Source: Aeribacillus composti (GTDB lineage Bacteria; Bacillota; Bacilli; Bacillales; Aeribacillaceae). From it: 64,000 nucleotides of DNA. Below are positions 37,907 to 45,852 of the stretch, piece after piece. The stretch's first letter is position 1. Each line of letters begins with the position of its first letter. The stretch is from positions 62,001 to 126,000 of the forward strand of contig NZ_VISS01000004.1 in assembly GCF_007827555.1 (NCBI RefSeq), written 5' to 3'. The notes beneath the pieces were generated by a model. It was given only the letters and a program-made list of their open reading frames with translations. It had not been told where the DNA came from and did no database searches. The position numbers and the translations under genes are program-made.

Positions 37907-38476
37907 ATGTGGTTTTATGAAAAAAAACTACAATATCCTGTCAGGGTGAGTACGTGCAACCCAAAACTTGCAAAATATTTAATTGAACAATACGGCGGAG
38001 CAGATGGAGAACTTGCTGCCGCCCTTCGCTATTTGAATCAAAGATACACGATCCCCGACAAAGTAGTAGGACTTTTAACGGATATTGGAACAGAAGAATT
38101 TGCTCATTTGGAGATGATCGCAACAATGGTGTATAAATTGACGAAAGATGCGACACCGGAACAATTAAAGGAAGCAGGACTAGGCGAGCATTATGTCAAT
38201 CATGACAGCGCCTTGTTTTATAACAACGCTGCTGGAACTCCGTGGACTGCGACTTATATTCAAGCAAAAGGGGATCCGATAGCTGATTTGTATGAGGATA
38301 TAGCTGCCGAGGAAAAAGCAAGAGCTACTTATCAATGGATTATCGATATGTCAGATGATCCAGACTTAAATGACGGATTAAGATTTTTGCGCCAAAGAGA
38401 AATTGTTCATTCGCAACGTTTTCGAGAGGCGGTGGAAATTTTAAAAGAAGAACGTGATCGTAAAAAGTTTTTTTAA
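37907..38476 (+). CDS. cotJC: Spore coat protein CotJC, manganese-catalase family
   Basis: A 189-residue ferritin-like di-manganese catalase-family protein. Metal-ligand motifs occur in the four-helix bundle: GADGELAAALRYLNQRY, GTEEFAHLEMIATMVY, EEKARATYQWI and REIVHSQRF. It may decompose hydrogen peroxide in the coat; its enzymatic activity is inferred from the family. GAAAGGAGAAAGAAC precedes the ATG. Last gene of the operon; a strong terminator follows. Confidence 0.94.
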   Translation: MWFYEKKLQYPVRVSTCNPKLAKYLIEQYGGADGELAAALRYLNQRYTIPDKVVGLLTDIGTEEFAHLEMIATMVYKLTKDATPEQLKEAGLGEHYVNHDSALFYNNAAGTPWTATYIQAKGDPIADLYEDIAAEEKARATYQWIIDMSDDPDLNDGLRFLRQREIVHSQRFREAVEILKEERDRKKFF

Positions 38477-38483
38477 GAAGTTC

Positions 38484-38530
38484 AAGGAGCATCCAATCAG
38501 ACGTACTTTCATCTATTGGATGCTCCTTTT
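38484..38530 (+). terminator. Rho-independent terminator of cotJABC
   Basis: AGGAGCATCCAA and TTGGATGCTCCT, a perfect 12-pair stem followed by TTTT. Confidence 0.85.
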
Positions 38531-38939
38531 ATGTTTCAGGCAGAACATTGTTGGTAATATCCAAGATTGACAGCATTGATCGAATTTTTTTACTCTCTTT
38601 CTTTTAAAATAATACAAACAGCTGTACAATCGATCAATTGAAGCTGTTCACGTACAAAAATAGTGTATTTTGCATTACTTAATCCATTTTCTTTAGCCCA
38701 TGAATAAAATTCAAAATCATATCCTCCTCCTTAATATTTATGAAGACATAGTATTTTCTACTTCTACTATGTCTATCCCAATTTTATCCTTGATATATCA
38801 TCTAGGTTAGAAAAGAATGGCACACCCTAAAAATAAAAATGCAACAAAAAAGGATAAAAGTAACTCTCCTCCTTGAAAAATGGACACATTACTTAAATGG
38901 TTATTTATAACATACTGTATGGAAAATACACAGCTATCT
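38531..38939. other. Intergenic debris after cotJABC
   Basis: About 410 AT-rich bases. A minus-strand stretch near 38590-38720 resembles the remains of a small gene, but stops interrupt all frames. No element is recognised. Confidence 0.35.
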
Positions 38940-39236
38940 ATGCAAAAGAAAACTCAAAAATGTAAGTGATCCAGTTAGGTATTATGAGCGATGCTGCGAG
39001 TCCTTTAATAATTACCATAAATCTGAGCATATAAACGAGTGCTACTGCACTTACCAATAAAGAAAAATGTATAAGTCTGACCGAGAGCTATAATTTACAT
39101 AGTCTCCTAAGAAATGATTAACTCCTAAAGAAACAAAGTAAATGATTAGGCTAGGAACAGCCATAGCAAAGAATAAACAAAAGCCTATAAGGAACATTCC
39201 TGTTAGAAGTTTTTTCGGGGACTTGAATAAAAAAGC
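38940..39236 (-). pseudogene. Membrane-protein gene remnant cut by an IS110 end
   Basis: On the minus strand FLFKSPKKLLTGMFLIGFCL and AVPSLIIYFVSLGVNHFLGD form membrane helices. A frameshift near 39050 leads to SAVALVYMLRFMVIIKGLA and PNWITYIFEFSFA-stop. The first codons come from the adjoining IS110 end, so the true N-terminus is missing. The family is not recognised. It may once have belonged to the ABC locus upstream on the same strand. Confidence 0.5.
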
Positions 39237-39670
39237 CCTCTTGGTATGATTCGGGGGTGTCAATCGGATTAATTGCCCCCTAATTTGGATACCAAGGAGG
39301 ACTATACATGAGTTCTATCTCAAACAAGAAGATTAATCAAGTCACCGATCAAACGCTCATCGTTGGCATGGATATCGCGAAAAAGAAGCATTATGCCTGC
39401 TTTGTGGATGAGCGAGGGAGGGTGTTAAAAAAGCCGTTTCCCGTTCTGCAATCGAAAGAAGGATTGGAATGGTTGTACCAGTGCATCGTGAAAGCGATGG
39501 AGGAAGTTGAAAAAACGGAAGTGATCGTTGGCATCGAGCCAACGGGACATTATTGGCTCAATCTCGCTTACTTTCTTGACGAGAAGGGCATTCCTCTCGT
39601 GATGACAAACCCGATGCACGTGAAGCGCTCCAAAGAGCTAGACAACAATCTTCCAACCAAGGCTTTATAA
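39237..39670 (+). mobile_element. Truncated IS110-family element, left end only
   Basis: The left non-coding end and the first 120 codons of the transposase are present; the rest is gone. Just before the gene lies a hairpin: CCTCTTGGTAT with ATACCAAGGAGG, containing GGGGG and CCCCC arms around an 18-base loop. In the IS110 group the left non-coding end encodes the bridge RNA, so this hairpin may be part of that RNA. The right end could not be found within the window. Confidence 0.75.
39308..39670 (+). pseudogene. IS110-family transposase (DEDD type), C-terminally truncated
   Basis: The N-terminal RuvC-like fold is clear: TLIVGMDIAKKKHYACFVDE (first Asp of DEDD), VIVGIEPTGHYWLNLAYFL (Glu) and NPMHVKRSKELDNNLPTK. 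The normal continuation (the catalytic DA region and the C-terminal Tnp_IS116 domain with the serine) is missing after codon 120. CAAGGAGG precedes the ATG. Not functional. Confidence 0.88.
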
Positions 39671-39868
39671 GTCCAAGACACTGCCCCTTGAGTTTGAAAA
39701 TCTCCATTAACATTAGCGACTGTTCTAGCAGGGTCAATTTTTATAGAGATTGATTGGTTTTGAATAGCTTTTGGACTCCTTTATGAACTGTTTCATCAGG
39801 CTTTGACTACTATTTACTCGAGCTATCCTCGTAAATGCTGTTTTTTTAGGAATTTTTTTGTTTTTCAT
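39664..39868 (-). pseudogene. Small basic protein gene remnant next to the IS110 fragment
   Basis: On the minus strand ATG 39868 opens MKNKKIPKKTAFTRIARVNS, then SQSLMKQFIKESKSYSKP. A one-base frameshift leads to INLYKIDPARTVANVNGDFQ and TQGAVSWTYK, where the IS110 fragment begins. It lies downstream of the ABC transporter genes on the same strand. It could be the remains of a secreted peptide or immunity gene of that locus, but no family is recognised. Confidence 0.35.
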
Positions 39869-40008
39869 TCTGCTATATGAAAGAATGATTCAAACAGTAT
39901 TTGTATGTTAGTAAAATCGCGGAAAAAGAAGGCTGGAAATCAAGGTGAAACTGTTCCTTAGAAAGCCCAAAAAGAAAAATGAACTTCCTATAACCGAGCA
40001 TACAAAAT

Positions 40009-40680
40009 TTATGCTTCACGGCTGCCGCACTCTAAAACTACTGTATTCAGTTGTTCATTCCTTTTTAAAATGATCTTTTGATTTGAAAAATCAGTTAAAT
40101 CAGCATCCGTTGAATGAGTGGCATAAATTAAAATTGCCTTGTTTTGCATGACGTAATTTTTCAAATAATCGAGAATAACTTTTCTTGACCTAATATCGAA
40201 ATTGACAAAAGGTTCATCAAGGAGAATCAAATTAGGCGAAGATAGAAGTGCTAAAATTAAAGATAGTTTTTGTTTCGTTCCTAAAGACAGTTCGCGTGTA
40301 AGGGTATTTTTATATTTGTAGAGTCCAATTTTTTCTATAAGACCTTCTAGAGACGAATCTAATCTTTCCCCATTCAGGAAGGATAAGATCATATCAATTG
40401 TTTCAGCCGTTGTTAAATAATCGTATAAAAATGGTGTATTGCCAATTAAGGAGACTCCTTTTATATACTTTTGAAAATCGTCCTTTAATGAAATATTGTT
40501 TAACTTGATGTCCCCATCGAATGTTGTCATTCCACCGATGATATTCAACAACGTTGATTTGCCAATTCCATTTTCACCAAGTAATTCAACAATGCTCATG
40601 TTATCTATTTTTAAGTTAATACCGTCAAAAATGTAGGCTGATTCACCATATCTTTTTTTTATATTGATCAATTCAAGCAT
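40009..40680 (-). CDS. ABC transporter ATP-binding protein (peptide/bacteriocin-type exporter)
   Basis: A 223-residue ATPase subunit. Walker A is GENGIGKST (about residues 36-44), Walker B LILLDEPFVNFD, and the H-loop lies in YATHSTDADL. The signature LSLGTKQK differs from LSGGQ in the third and fourth positions, as in several exporters for peptides and lantibiotics. It ends the four-gene minus-strand operon, three bases after the permease gene. The substrate is unknown. Confidence 0.85.
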   Translation of the reverse strand: MLELINIKKRYGESAYIFDGINLKIDNMSIVELLGENGIGKSTLLNIIGGMTTFDGDIKLNNISLKDDFQKYIKGVSLIGNTPFLYDYLTTAETIDMILSFLNGERLDSSLEGLIEKIGLYKYKNTLTRELSLGTKQKLSLILALLSSPNLILLDEPFVNFDIRSRKVILDYLKNYVMQNKAILIYATHSTDADLTDFSNQKIILKRNEQLNTVVLECGSREA

Positions 40681-40683
40681 GTT

Positions 40684-41970
40684 TTACCTCTCTTTTGTCA
40701 GAAAATTATATAATAATAAAAAATGTGAATAAACAATAAAGAAAAAGAGTATAGGATATATACTGCCGAATTTCATTGAATAAAAAGCTACAACGCTGCA
40801 TGTAATAGAAGGCAACCCTAAAACGAATAAATCTTCTAAAGGATTAAAAAAATATACAAAAAAATTGTTTTTAATATCTTCTATTGATAATTTTTGAAAG
40901 CGATAGACTCTTTTTGAAATGATTTTTATTGTGTAGAAGTAAATGATTGTTGAACATAAAACAGTGACAGCTGAAAATAATGAAAATCCATAAAGGAGGA
41001 ATACACCAGCATAATAACTGATTAGGATTACGATGAGCCTTCTTGACAGAAATTTAGAAAGCGAATTCTCATAATAAGTTTTTTGATCAAACTTCTTTAT
41101 ATAATAAAAATCGCTTAAATTACAGTCGTTTAACAGTTTTGAGCTATTTATGATTCCTTGAGATATCATACTAATCATTGCGCTTTCAATTCCTAAATAA
41201 ACCGAAATGATAATCAATTTATGAATATTAAAATAAAAATGAATCATACATATCAGAACTAAAGAAGCAGCTGCAAACAAATAAGTATACAATATATATA
41301 AGTAGTAAGTTCTATTTTGACAAGATCGGGATAAAGCCGCTTGATACTGATCTAAATGCAGGTCATTTTTATACCGGATGAAATGTTCTTTCTTTTTCGT
41401 AGCGTTCGGCCCGTGAATAAATAAAAAGACAATCTGAGGATTGCTCCATAAAAATTTTACAATAATAGTAAAAAAAACAGCTATTAAGAAGAAAATCTCG
41501 TATAAAAGAATGGTTATGTAACTAAAATGAAATTCTCTCATAAAAATCAACATAAAAAAACAATAAGACAAAATGTTTGTTCCAAATGTTAACAGCAATT
41601 TTTTAATAATCAGTAATTGAAATTTAATTTTGTGAGCTTTATACATCCATTGAGAAATATTCTCCAGTTCCACATGATCGTAATCATCATTATTAATATC
41701 AGTGAACAAAAGCGTTATAAAAAAATAGATAGTGGCGATATAAAAAGGATTTATATTTATAAAGGAATGAAAAAAATAAATGAGCAAATAGACAAAAATC
41801 GGTGCTAACATCGAAGCGAAAGTAATGACTGCATTTACGTTATAGAGAAAGACCAGCAGCAATTTTTTATCGCCGCCAGCAAACTTATTTAGAAAATTCC
41901 CAAATAAAATCTCGAAATTTGCTAATGCTTTTCTTTTTTTCATTAACCGCTTGTATTTGAAGTATTTCAT
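40684..41970 (-). CDS. ABC transporter permease, unassigned
   Basis: About 428 residues with roughly ten hydrophobic segments and a basic start (MKYFKYKRLMKKRKALANFE). The general design is that of ABC-2-type exporter permeases. I do not recognise a named family. ATG 41970 follows GGGGAA at suitable spacing; a TTG at 41979 overlaps the stop of the small upstream gene. Adjacent to the ATPase, with which it must form the transporter. Confidence 0.7.
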   Translation of the reverse strand: MKYFKYKRLMKKRKALANFEILFGNFLNKFAGGDKKLLLVFLYNVNAVITFASMLAPIFVYLLIYFFHSFININPFYIATIYFFITLLFTDINNDDYDHVELENISQWMYKAHKIKFQLLIIKKLLLTFGTNILSYCFFMLIFMREFHFSYITILLYEIFFLIAVFFTIIVKFLWSNPQIVFLFIHGPNATKKKEHFIRYKNDLHLDQYQAALSRSCQNRTYYLYILYTYLFAAASLVLICMIHFYFNIHKLIIISVYLGIESAMISMISQGIINSSKLLNDCNLSDFYYIKKFDQKTYYENSLSKFLSRRLIVILISYYAGVFLLYGFSLFSAVTVLCSTIIYFYTIKIISKRVYRFQKLSIEDIKNNFFVYFFNPLEDLFVLGLPSITCSVVAFYSMKFGSIYPILFFFIVYSHFLLLYNFLTKER

Positions 41971-41975
41971 CTTCT

Positions 41976-42089
41976 TCAATTCCCCAACATTTTCGTAACA
42001 ATTTTTACCAGATTAAAAATTCCTACTAAAAAAACGATTATCGAGATTACGAACAATATTCTCATTTTAGCCTTAAATTTTTTTTCCAT
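41976..42089 (-). CDS. 37-residue single-helix membrane peptide within the ABC operon
   Basis: AGGAAGGTGC lies six bases before ATG 42089. The product is MEKKFKAKMRILFVISIIVF followed by LVGIFNLVKIVTKMLGN: a basic N-terminus and one membrane helix. It is tightly packed between the 185-residue membrane protein and the permease, whose start is close to its stop. It could be a transporter subunit or the transported peptide itself; neither is shown. Confidence 0.55.
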   Translation of the reverse strand: MEKKFKAKMRILFVISIIVFLVGIFNLVKIVTKMLGN

Positions 42090-42108
42090 ATTATGCACCT
42101 TCCTAAGA

Positions 42109-42666
42109 TCATTGAAATTGCACAACAGTCATGAACGTTTGAATGATAAGCGTCAAACCATAAGTGGTCGAAAATATTATTGTACACAGTCTTATTTTTA
42201 GGCTGATGGAAGTGGAACTGTCTAAATATGATAAATATAAGTAGAAAAAAACAACCAATAGGATTTGCGAACCTGGAAACCAGCCCAGCCATTGAATATC
42301 TTGCAGTTGATTAAAGCCAGCCAGTGAAATGATCGTCATATTTAATAAAATGGAAACAAGATTCGCAAAAATGATGGCTGATAAAAAGTTACTAAATGTA
42401 AACTTTTTATTCGTCATGACATTTGTAATATAAGTAACAAATATTGTTTCGATTATGATCACGGTAATTCCCGCAATCAATTGTATTAAAATTAACAAAG
42501 CAGCAACAAACGAATGTGCAAACAATGGAAAGCTCGCTTGCAGTTTATCAAATTGCTCAATCACTTGAAACTGTTTAATGGAAAAAAATGAATTCGCCAC
42601 AACTGCTAGCACTAACAGGCAAAAAGAAAGTAAATTTATTATTCTTTCATTTTTTAATTTGAGCAT
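42109..42666 (-). CDS. Five-helix membrane protein, first gene of the ABC operon
   Basis: A 185-residue protein with about five hydrophobic helices, resembling Yip1-type membrane proteins in outline. AAAGGGGATAAAT precedes the ATG on the minus strand. The small peptide gene follows after 19 bases. No named family is recognised. Likely a partner of the ABC exporter. Confidence 0.65.
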   Translation of the reverse strand: MLKLKNERIINLLSFCLLVLAVVANSFFSIKQFQVIEQFDKLQASFPLFAHSFVAALLILIQLIAGITVIIIETIFVTYITNVMTNKKFTFSNFLSAIIFANLVSILLNMTIISLAGFNQLQDIQWLGWFPGSQILLVVFFYLYLSYLDSSTSISLKIRLCTIIFSTTYGLTLIIQTFMTVVQFQ

Positions 42667-43585
42667 ATTTATCCCCTTTATAAGAAAAGGTGTTCCGCCT
42701 TATTACAAAAATTAAAACAGCAGGAGGCTAAAGGCTATTACAGTTAGAGTCAATCACCATGAAACATAAGAAATTTCATTGAGAGAGACCATCAAGAATA
42801 ATTCCGGCAGCAGTCAGATTAAATTCATAACTTATCCTCTCAAAATTGCTTTAATTTCACACAAATAATATTCTTTCCTCGTTTAAAATTGCAACTGAAT
42901 GGGCTGTACTTAGTTGGTCAAAAATTTTTAGTTCAAGTAGACTATAAACAACAAATCATGCAATTGTACTAAAGCGGGAAGCCAAATTGTAATCAACCGA
43001 ACTTGCATAGCTAAGCAGCCCGTGAATTCTTATGTGATGAAACCCGAAAACAAAGTCATGTAATTTCTTTTAAACTAGTATTTCCGAATGAGGATTTTGG
43101 CAATTTATAGAAATATTATAATGAAGGTTGGATCCCTTGGTCAAGCTGCTCCTAAATTTTTCTAATGGTTTTCAAAAGGTGGCATGTTAGGAATAATGAT
43201 TTTAAGTAATCCATCCCATTAATCTACGTTTTTTCAGACAGAATCATCTTGTTTGTAACACTCATTATTGCGTGAATAAAAAATGTTCATGCCCGATGCT
43301 TCCGAGAAGCAATCGAAATTTTAAAAAGGTCAAGATTCGGTGGTAGAGGAAAAGACTTTCGAATTAACCAACAGCCGAATGCCATTCCACTTTATGCTTA
43401 AACAAATATTTTAACAAATAGCATGGAGGTCTTGTCATATTGTGTGACAATTCATTTTGCAAACAATGTTCTAAATGAAAAAAAGATATATTTTTATATG
43501 AACTTATATTATGATTAAAATAAAAGGATCGGAAAACTATAAGTTTACATAATTATATTATTGTAAAAAGGAGATGGATGGAGAG
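42667..43585. other. AT-rich intergenic region upstream of rtp
   Basis: About 900 bases between divergent operons. No gene is recognised. It must contain the promoters of the ABC operon and of rtp. Because rtp genes normally carry Rtp binding sites (Ter) upstream, I looked for them: TGTACTAAA (42966-42974) matches the core of the B. subtilis Ter consensus, and ATTATGTAAAC on the minus strand (about 43545) matches part of it. Neither is convincing over the full site. Confidence 0.4.
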
Positions 43586-43954
43586 ATGACGGAAAAAAGA
43601 AAACCTAGCGGCTTTTTATTGAAGCAGCGCGCTTTTTTAAAATTATATTTAATCACGATGACGGAAAAGAAGCGGCTGTATGGTTTTAAAATATTGGATG
43701 AACTGCGGGAAGAGTTTCGCCCGTATGGCTACCGTCCGAATCATTCTGAGCTGTACAAAGCGCTTCATGATTTAATAAAAGACGGCATTTTAAAACAAAT
43801 TAAACGAAAAAAAGAAGGAGCCGAGTTTCAAGAGGTTGTCTATTATCAGTTTGTCGATTATGAAAAAGCAAAACAATATAAAAGACAACTAAAAGCAGAG
43901 CTGGACCGCTCAAAAGCAATTATTGAAAAAGCTATACGAGACAATTTTGCATAA
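43586..43954 (+). CDS. rtp: Replication terminator protein Rtp
   Basis: A 122-residue winged-helix dimer that binds Ter sites and stops replication forks at the terminus. Beyond the basic start, the protein reads GFLLKQRAFLKLYLITMTEK, LYGFKILDELREEF, PNHSELYKALHDL, DGILKQIKRKKEGAEFQEVV and QLKAELDRSKAIIEKAI. It closely matches B. subtilis Rtp along its length. ATG 43586 follows AAGGAGATGG; ATG 43574 overlaps that site. Its presence suggests the window lies near the replication terminus. Confidence 0.93.
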   Translation: MTEKRKPSGFLLKQRAFLKLYLITMTEKKRLYGFKILDELREEFRPYGYRPNHSELYKALHDLIKDGILKQIKRKKEGAEFQEVVYYQFVDYEKAKQYKRQLKAELDRSKAIIEKAIRDNFA

Positions 43955-43969
43955 ATATGGAGGAGTATT

Positions 43970-45667
43970 ATGATCAATCTTGCAAAAAAGCTGGAACAAA
44001 TCGATGGCAAAGGATATAAAGCGTACAAACAGATTCAAGGCTCGTACAAGTTTCCTGATTTTGAATTGTTGATCGATTATGTACAGGGCGATCCGTTTGC
44101 GAGTCCTTCGAAAATCAGAATATTGATCGCTAGAAGCAAAACGGCTTTTTTACAAAAATGGACAAACAGCCGGCAAAGAAAGATAAGATGTGAAGATATG
44201 ATTGTCCGCGAAGTATTTCAAGCTATTTCTAATTTGAAAAATAACGTACGCGGCTCTGGAAAAAGCGGGCTGATCATGATTGACAAACCGGGGCAGAAGG
44301 TGTTAGAACGGACAGCTGTTCAGATAGGAGAAAACGATATTACAGTTTGTCTTTCAATCGGTCTTCCGGCTCAAGGGAGAACAATATTAGGCAAGGAAGC
44401 CAAAAAAATATTTTTTCAACTACTTCCCGAAATTTTGCGGCATTCTGTCTTTTCTGTGAAGGGGAAAGATATTGAGAGCGCGATTCAGCTTTGCGATCAG
44501 CAAATGGCGATCCGCTCCTATATGAAAGAGAGAGGAATAATAGCGTTTATTGCAAATAATTCAATTTTGCCGCGTGCAAGCGGCGTAAGTGATCAGCCGT
44601 TGAAGGGCGCTGTTCCTTTTCAAAGTCCAAAGGAAATGGAAGTCTCAATTCCTGTTCCGCATCGGCAAGAACCGTTGAAGGGCATGGCTATATACAAAGG
44701 CATCACCTTGATCGTTGGAGGAGGTTATCATGGAAAAAGCACTTTATTAAAGGCGCTCGAGCATGGTGTTTATGACCATATTGAAGGGGACGGCCGTGAA
44801 TTTGTTTTGACGGATCGTTCAGCATGCAAAATACGTGCCGAAGATGGCCGCAGTATAAAGAAGGTGGATATTTCCGCTTTTATTAACAATCTGCCGTTTC
44901 AAAAAAGCACAAAATCCTTCTCTACGGAAAATGCAAGCGGCAGTACATCGCAGGCAGCCAATATAATGGAAATGCTAGAAGCAGGAGCAAAAACATTATT
45001 GATCGACGAGGATACAAGTGCAACAAACTTTATGATTCGGGACGCCAGAATGCAAGCATTAATTCATAAAGAGCATGAGCCCATTACTCCATTTATCGAT
45101 AAAGTTTTACAATTGAAGCAGGATTTTGATGTCTCAACAATTTTAGTTATGGGCGGATCGGGAGATTACTTTTCCGTTGCGGATCGCGTAATTAAAATGG
45201 ATCATTATAAGCCTTATGACGTCACACATGAAGCAAAACAGATTGCCTGTCAAATTAAAACCGGAAGAAAGCATGAAGGAGGGGAGAAATTTGGAGAATG
45301 GAAGCTTCGTATTCCGGAATCAGGCAGCTTGAACAGCAGAAAAGGGAAAAAATCTAAAATTGCTTGCCGGCTTTCTGAAATTCAATATGGACTAGAAAAA
45401 ATTGATTTATCTTATGTAGAACAGCTGGTCGACGAAAGCCAGACAAGAATGATTGGAGAAATATTATCGTATATCGAACGGACAAACCTTTTTGACAGAC
45501 GCTTAACAGTATCACAATTGCTTGATTTCGTAGAAAATAAGATCAATCAGGATGGTCTCCAAAGTTTTTCGGCCCATCATGGTCATCAAGGTGAATTGGC
45601 GTATGTAAGAAGATTTGAATTAGCGGCAGCCTTGAATCGGATTAGGGCGTTAAAAATTCGGGAATGA
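43970..45667 (+). CDS. Predicted ATPase of the ABC class (PF09818 family)
   Basis: A 565-residue soluble P-loop protein of the ABC_ATPase family. Landmarks: LIVGGGYHGKSTLLKALEHG (Walker A, about residue 260), TENASGSTSQAANIMEMLEA (signature-like), and TLLIDEDTSATNFMIRD (Walker B). It has no membrane domain. A trypanosome relative binds RNA; the bacterial role is unknown. TATGGAGGAG precedes the ATG. It follows rtp after 15 bases, so both may be on one transcript. Confidence 0.88.
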   Translation: MINLAKKLEQIDGKGYKAYKQIQGSYKFPDFELLIDYVQGDPFASPSKIRILIARSKTAFLQKWTNSRQRKIRCEDMIVREVFQAISNLKNNVRGSGKSGLIMIDKPGQKVLERTAVQIGENDITVCLSIGLPAQGRTILGKEAKKIFFQLLPEILRHSVFSVKGKDIESAIQLCDQQMAIRSYMKERGIIAFIANNSILPRASGVSDQPLKGAVPFQSPKEMEVSIPVPHRQEPLKGMAIYKGITLIVGGGYHGKSTLLKALEHGVYDHIEGDGREFVLTDRSACKIRAEDGRSIKKVDISAFINNLPFQKSTKSFSTENASGSTSQAANIMEMLEAGAKTLLIDEDTSATNFMIRDARMQALIHKEHEPITPFIDKVLQLKQDFDVSTILVMGGSGDYFSVADRVIKMDHYKPYDVTHEAKQIACQIKTGRKHEGGEKFGEWKLRIPESGSLNSRKGKKSKIACRLSEIQYGLEKIDLSYVEQLVDESQTRMIGEILSYIERTNLFDRRLTVSQLLDFVENKINQDGLQSFSAHHGHQGELAYVRRFELAAALNRIRALKIRE

Positions 45668-45732
45668 AGAAAAGACTTTCTTCCATAAAAAATTTTTCTA
45701 TCATCATCAACGAACTGACGGGTGCCCCAATT

Positions 45733-45846
45733 TTGACAGCGCAAAGAAAGCGAGAGACTCCGAGAATTTCTTTTGCTTAGACGGCCTCGACCGCAAGCTT
45801 GCCGGCGCGAAACGGGCGCGGGAGTCGCAAGCTTTGAATCTGTCAA
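45733..45846. repeat. GC-rich inverted-repeat element between convergent genes
   Basis: The 114-base element is bounded by TTGACAG and CTGTCAA. It contains two hairpins: GCAAAGAAA with TTTCTTTTGC, and GCAAGCTTGCC/GCAAGCTTTG around a GCGCG-AAACGG-GCGCG core. It is clearly richer in GC than its surroundings. It could be a small mobile element, a structured RNA or a double transcription stop; no T run follows either side. Confidence 0.45.
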
Positions 45847-45852
45847 TGCTCG

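Noticed and set aside
43540-43565. A dif-like half site (ATTATGTAAACT on the minus strand) upstream of rtp
   Set aside because: The right arm of the B. subtilis dif site matches, but the left arm (ACTTCCTAGAA) does not. ATGTAAACT occurs at two other places in this AT-rich window (near 5829 and 6051).
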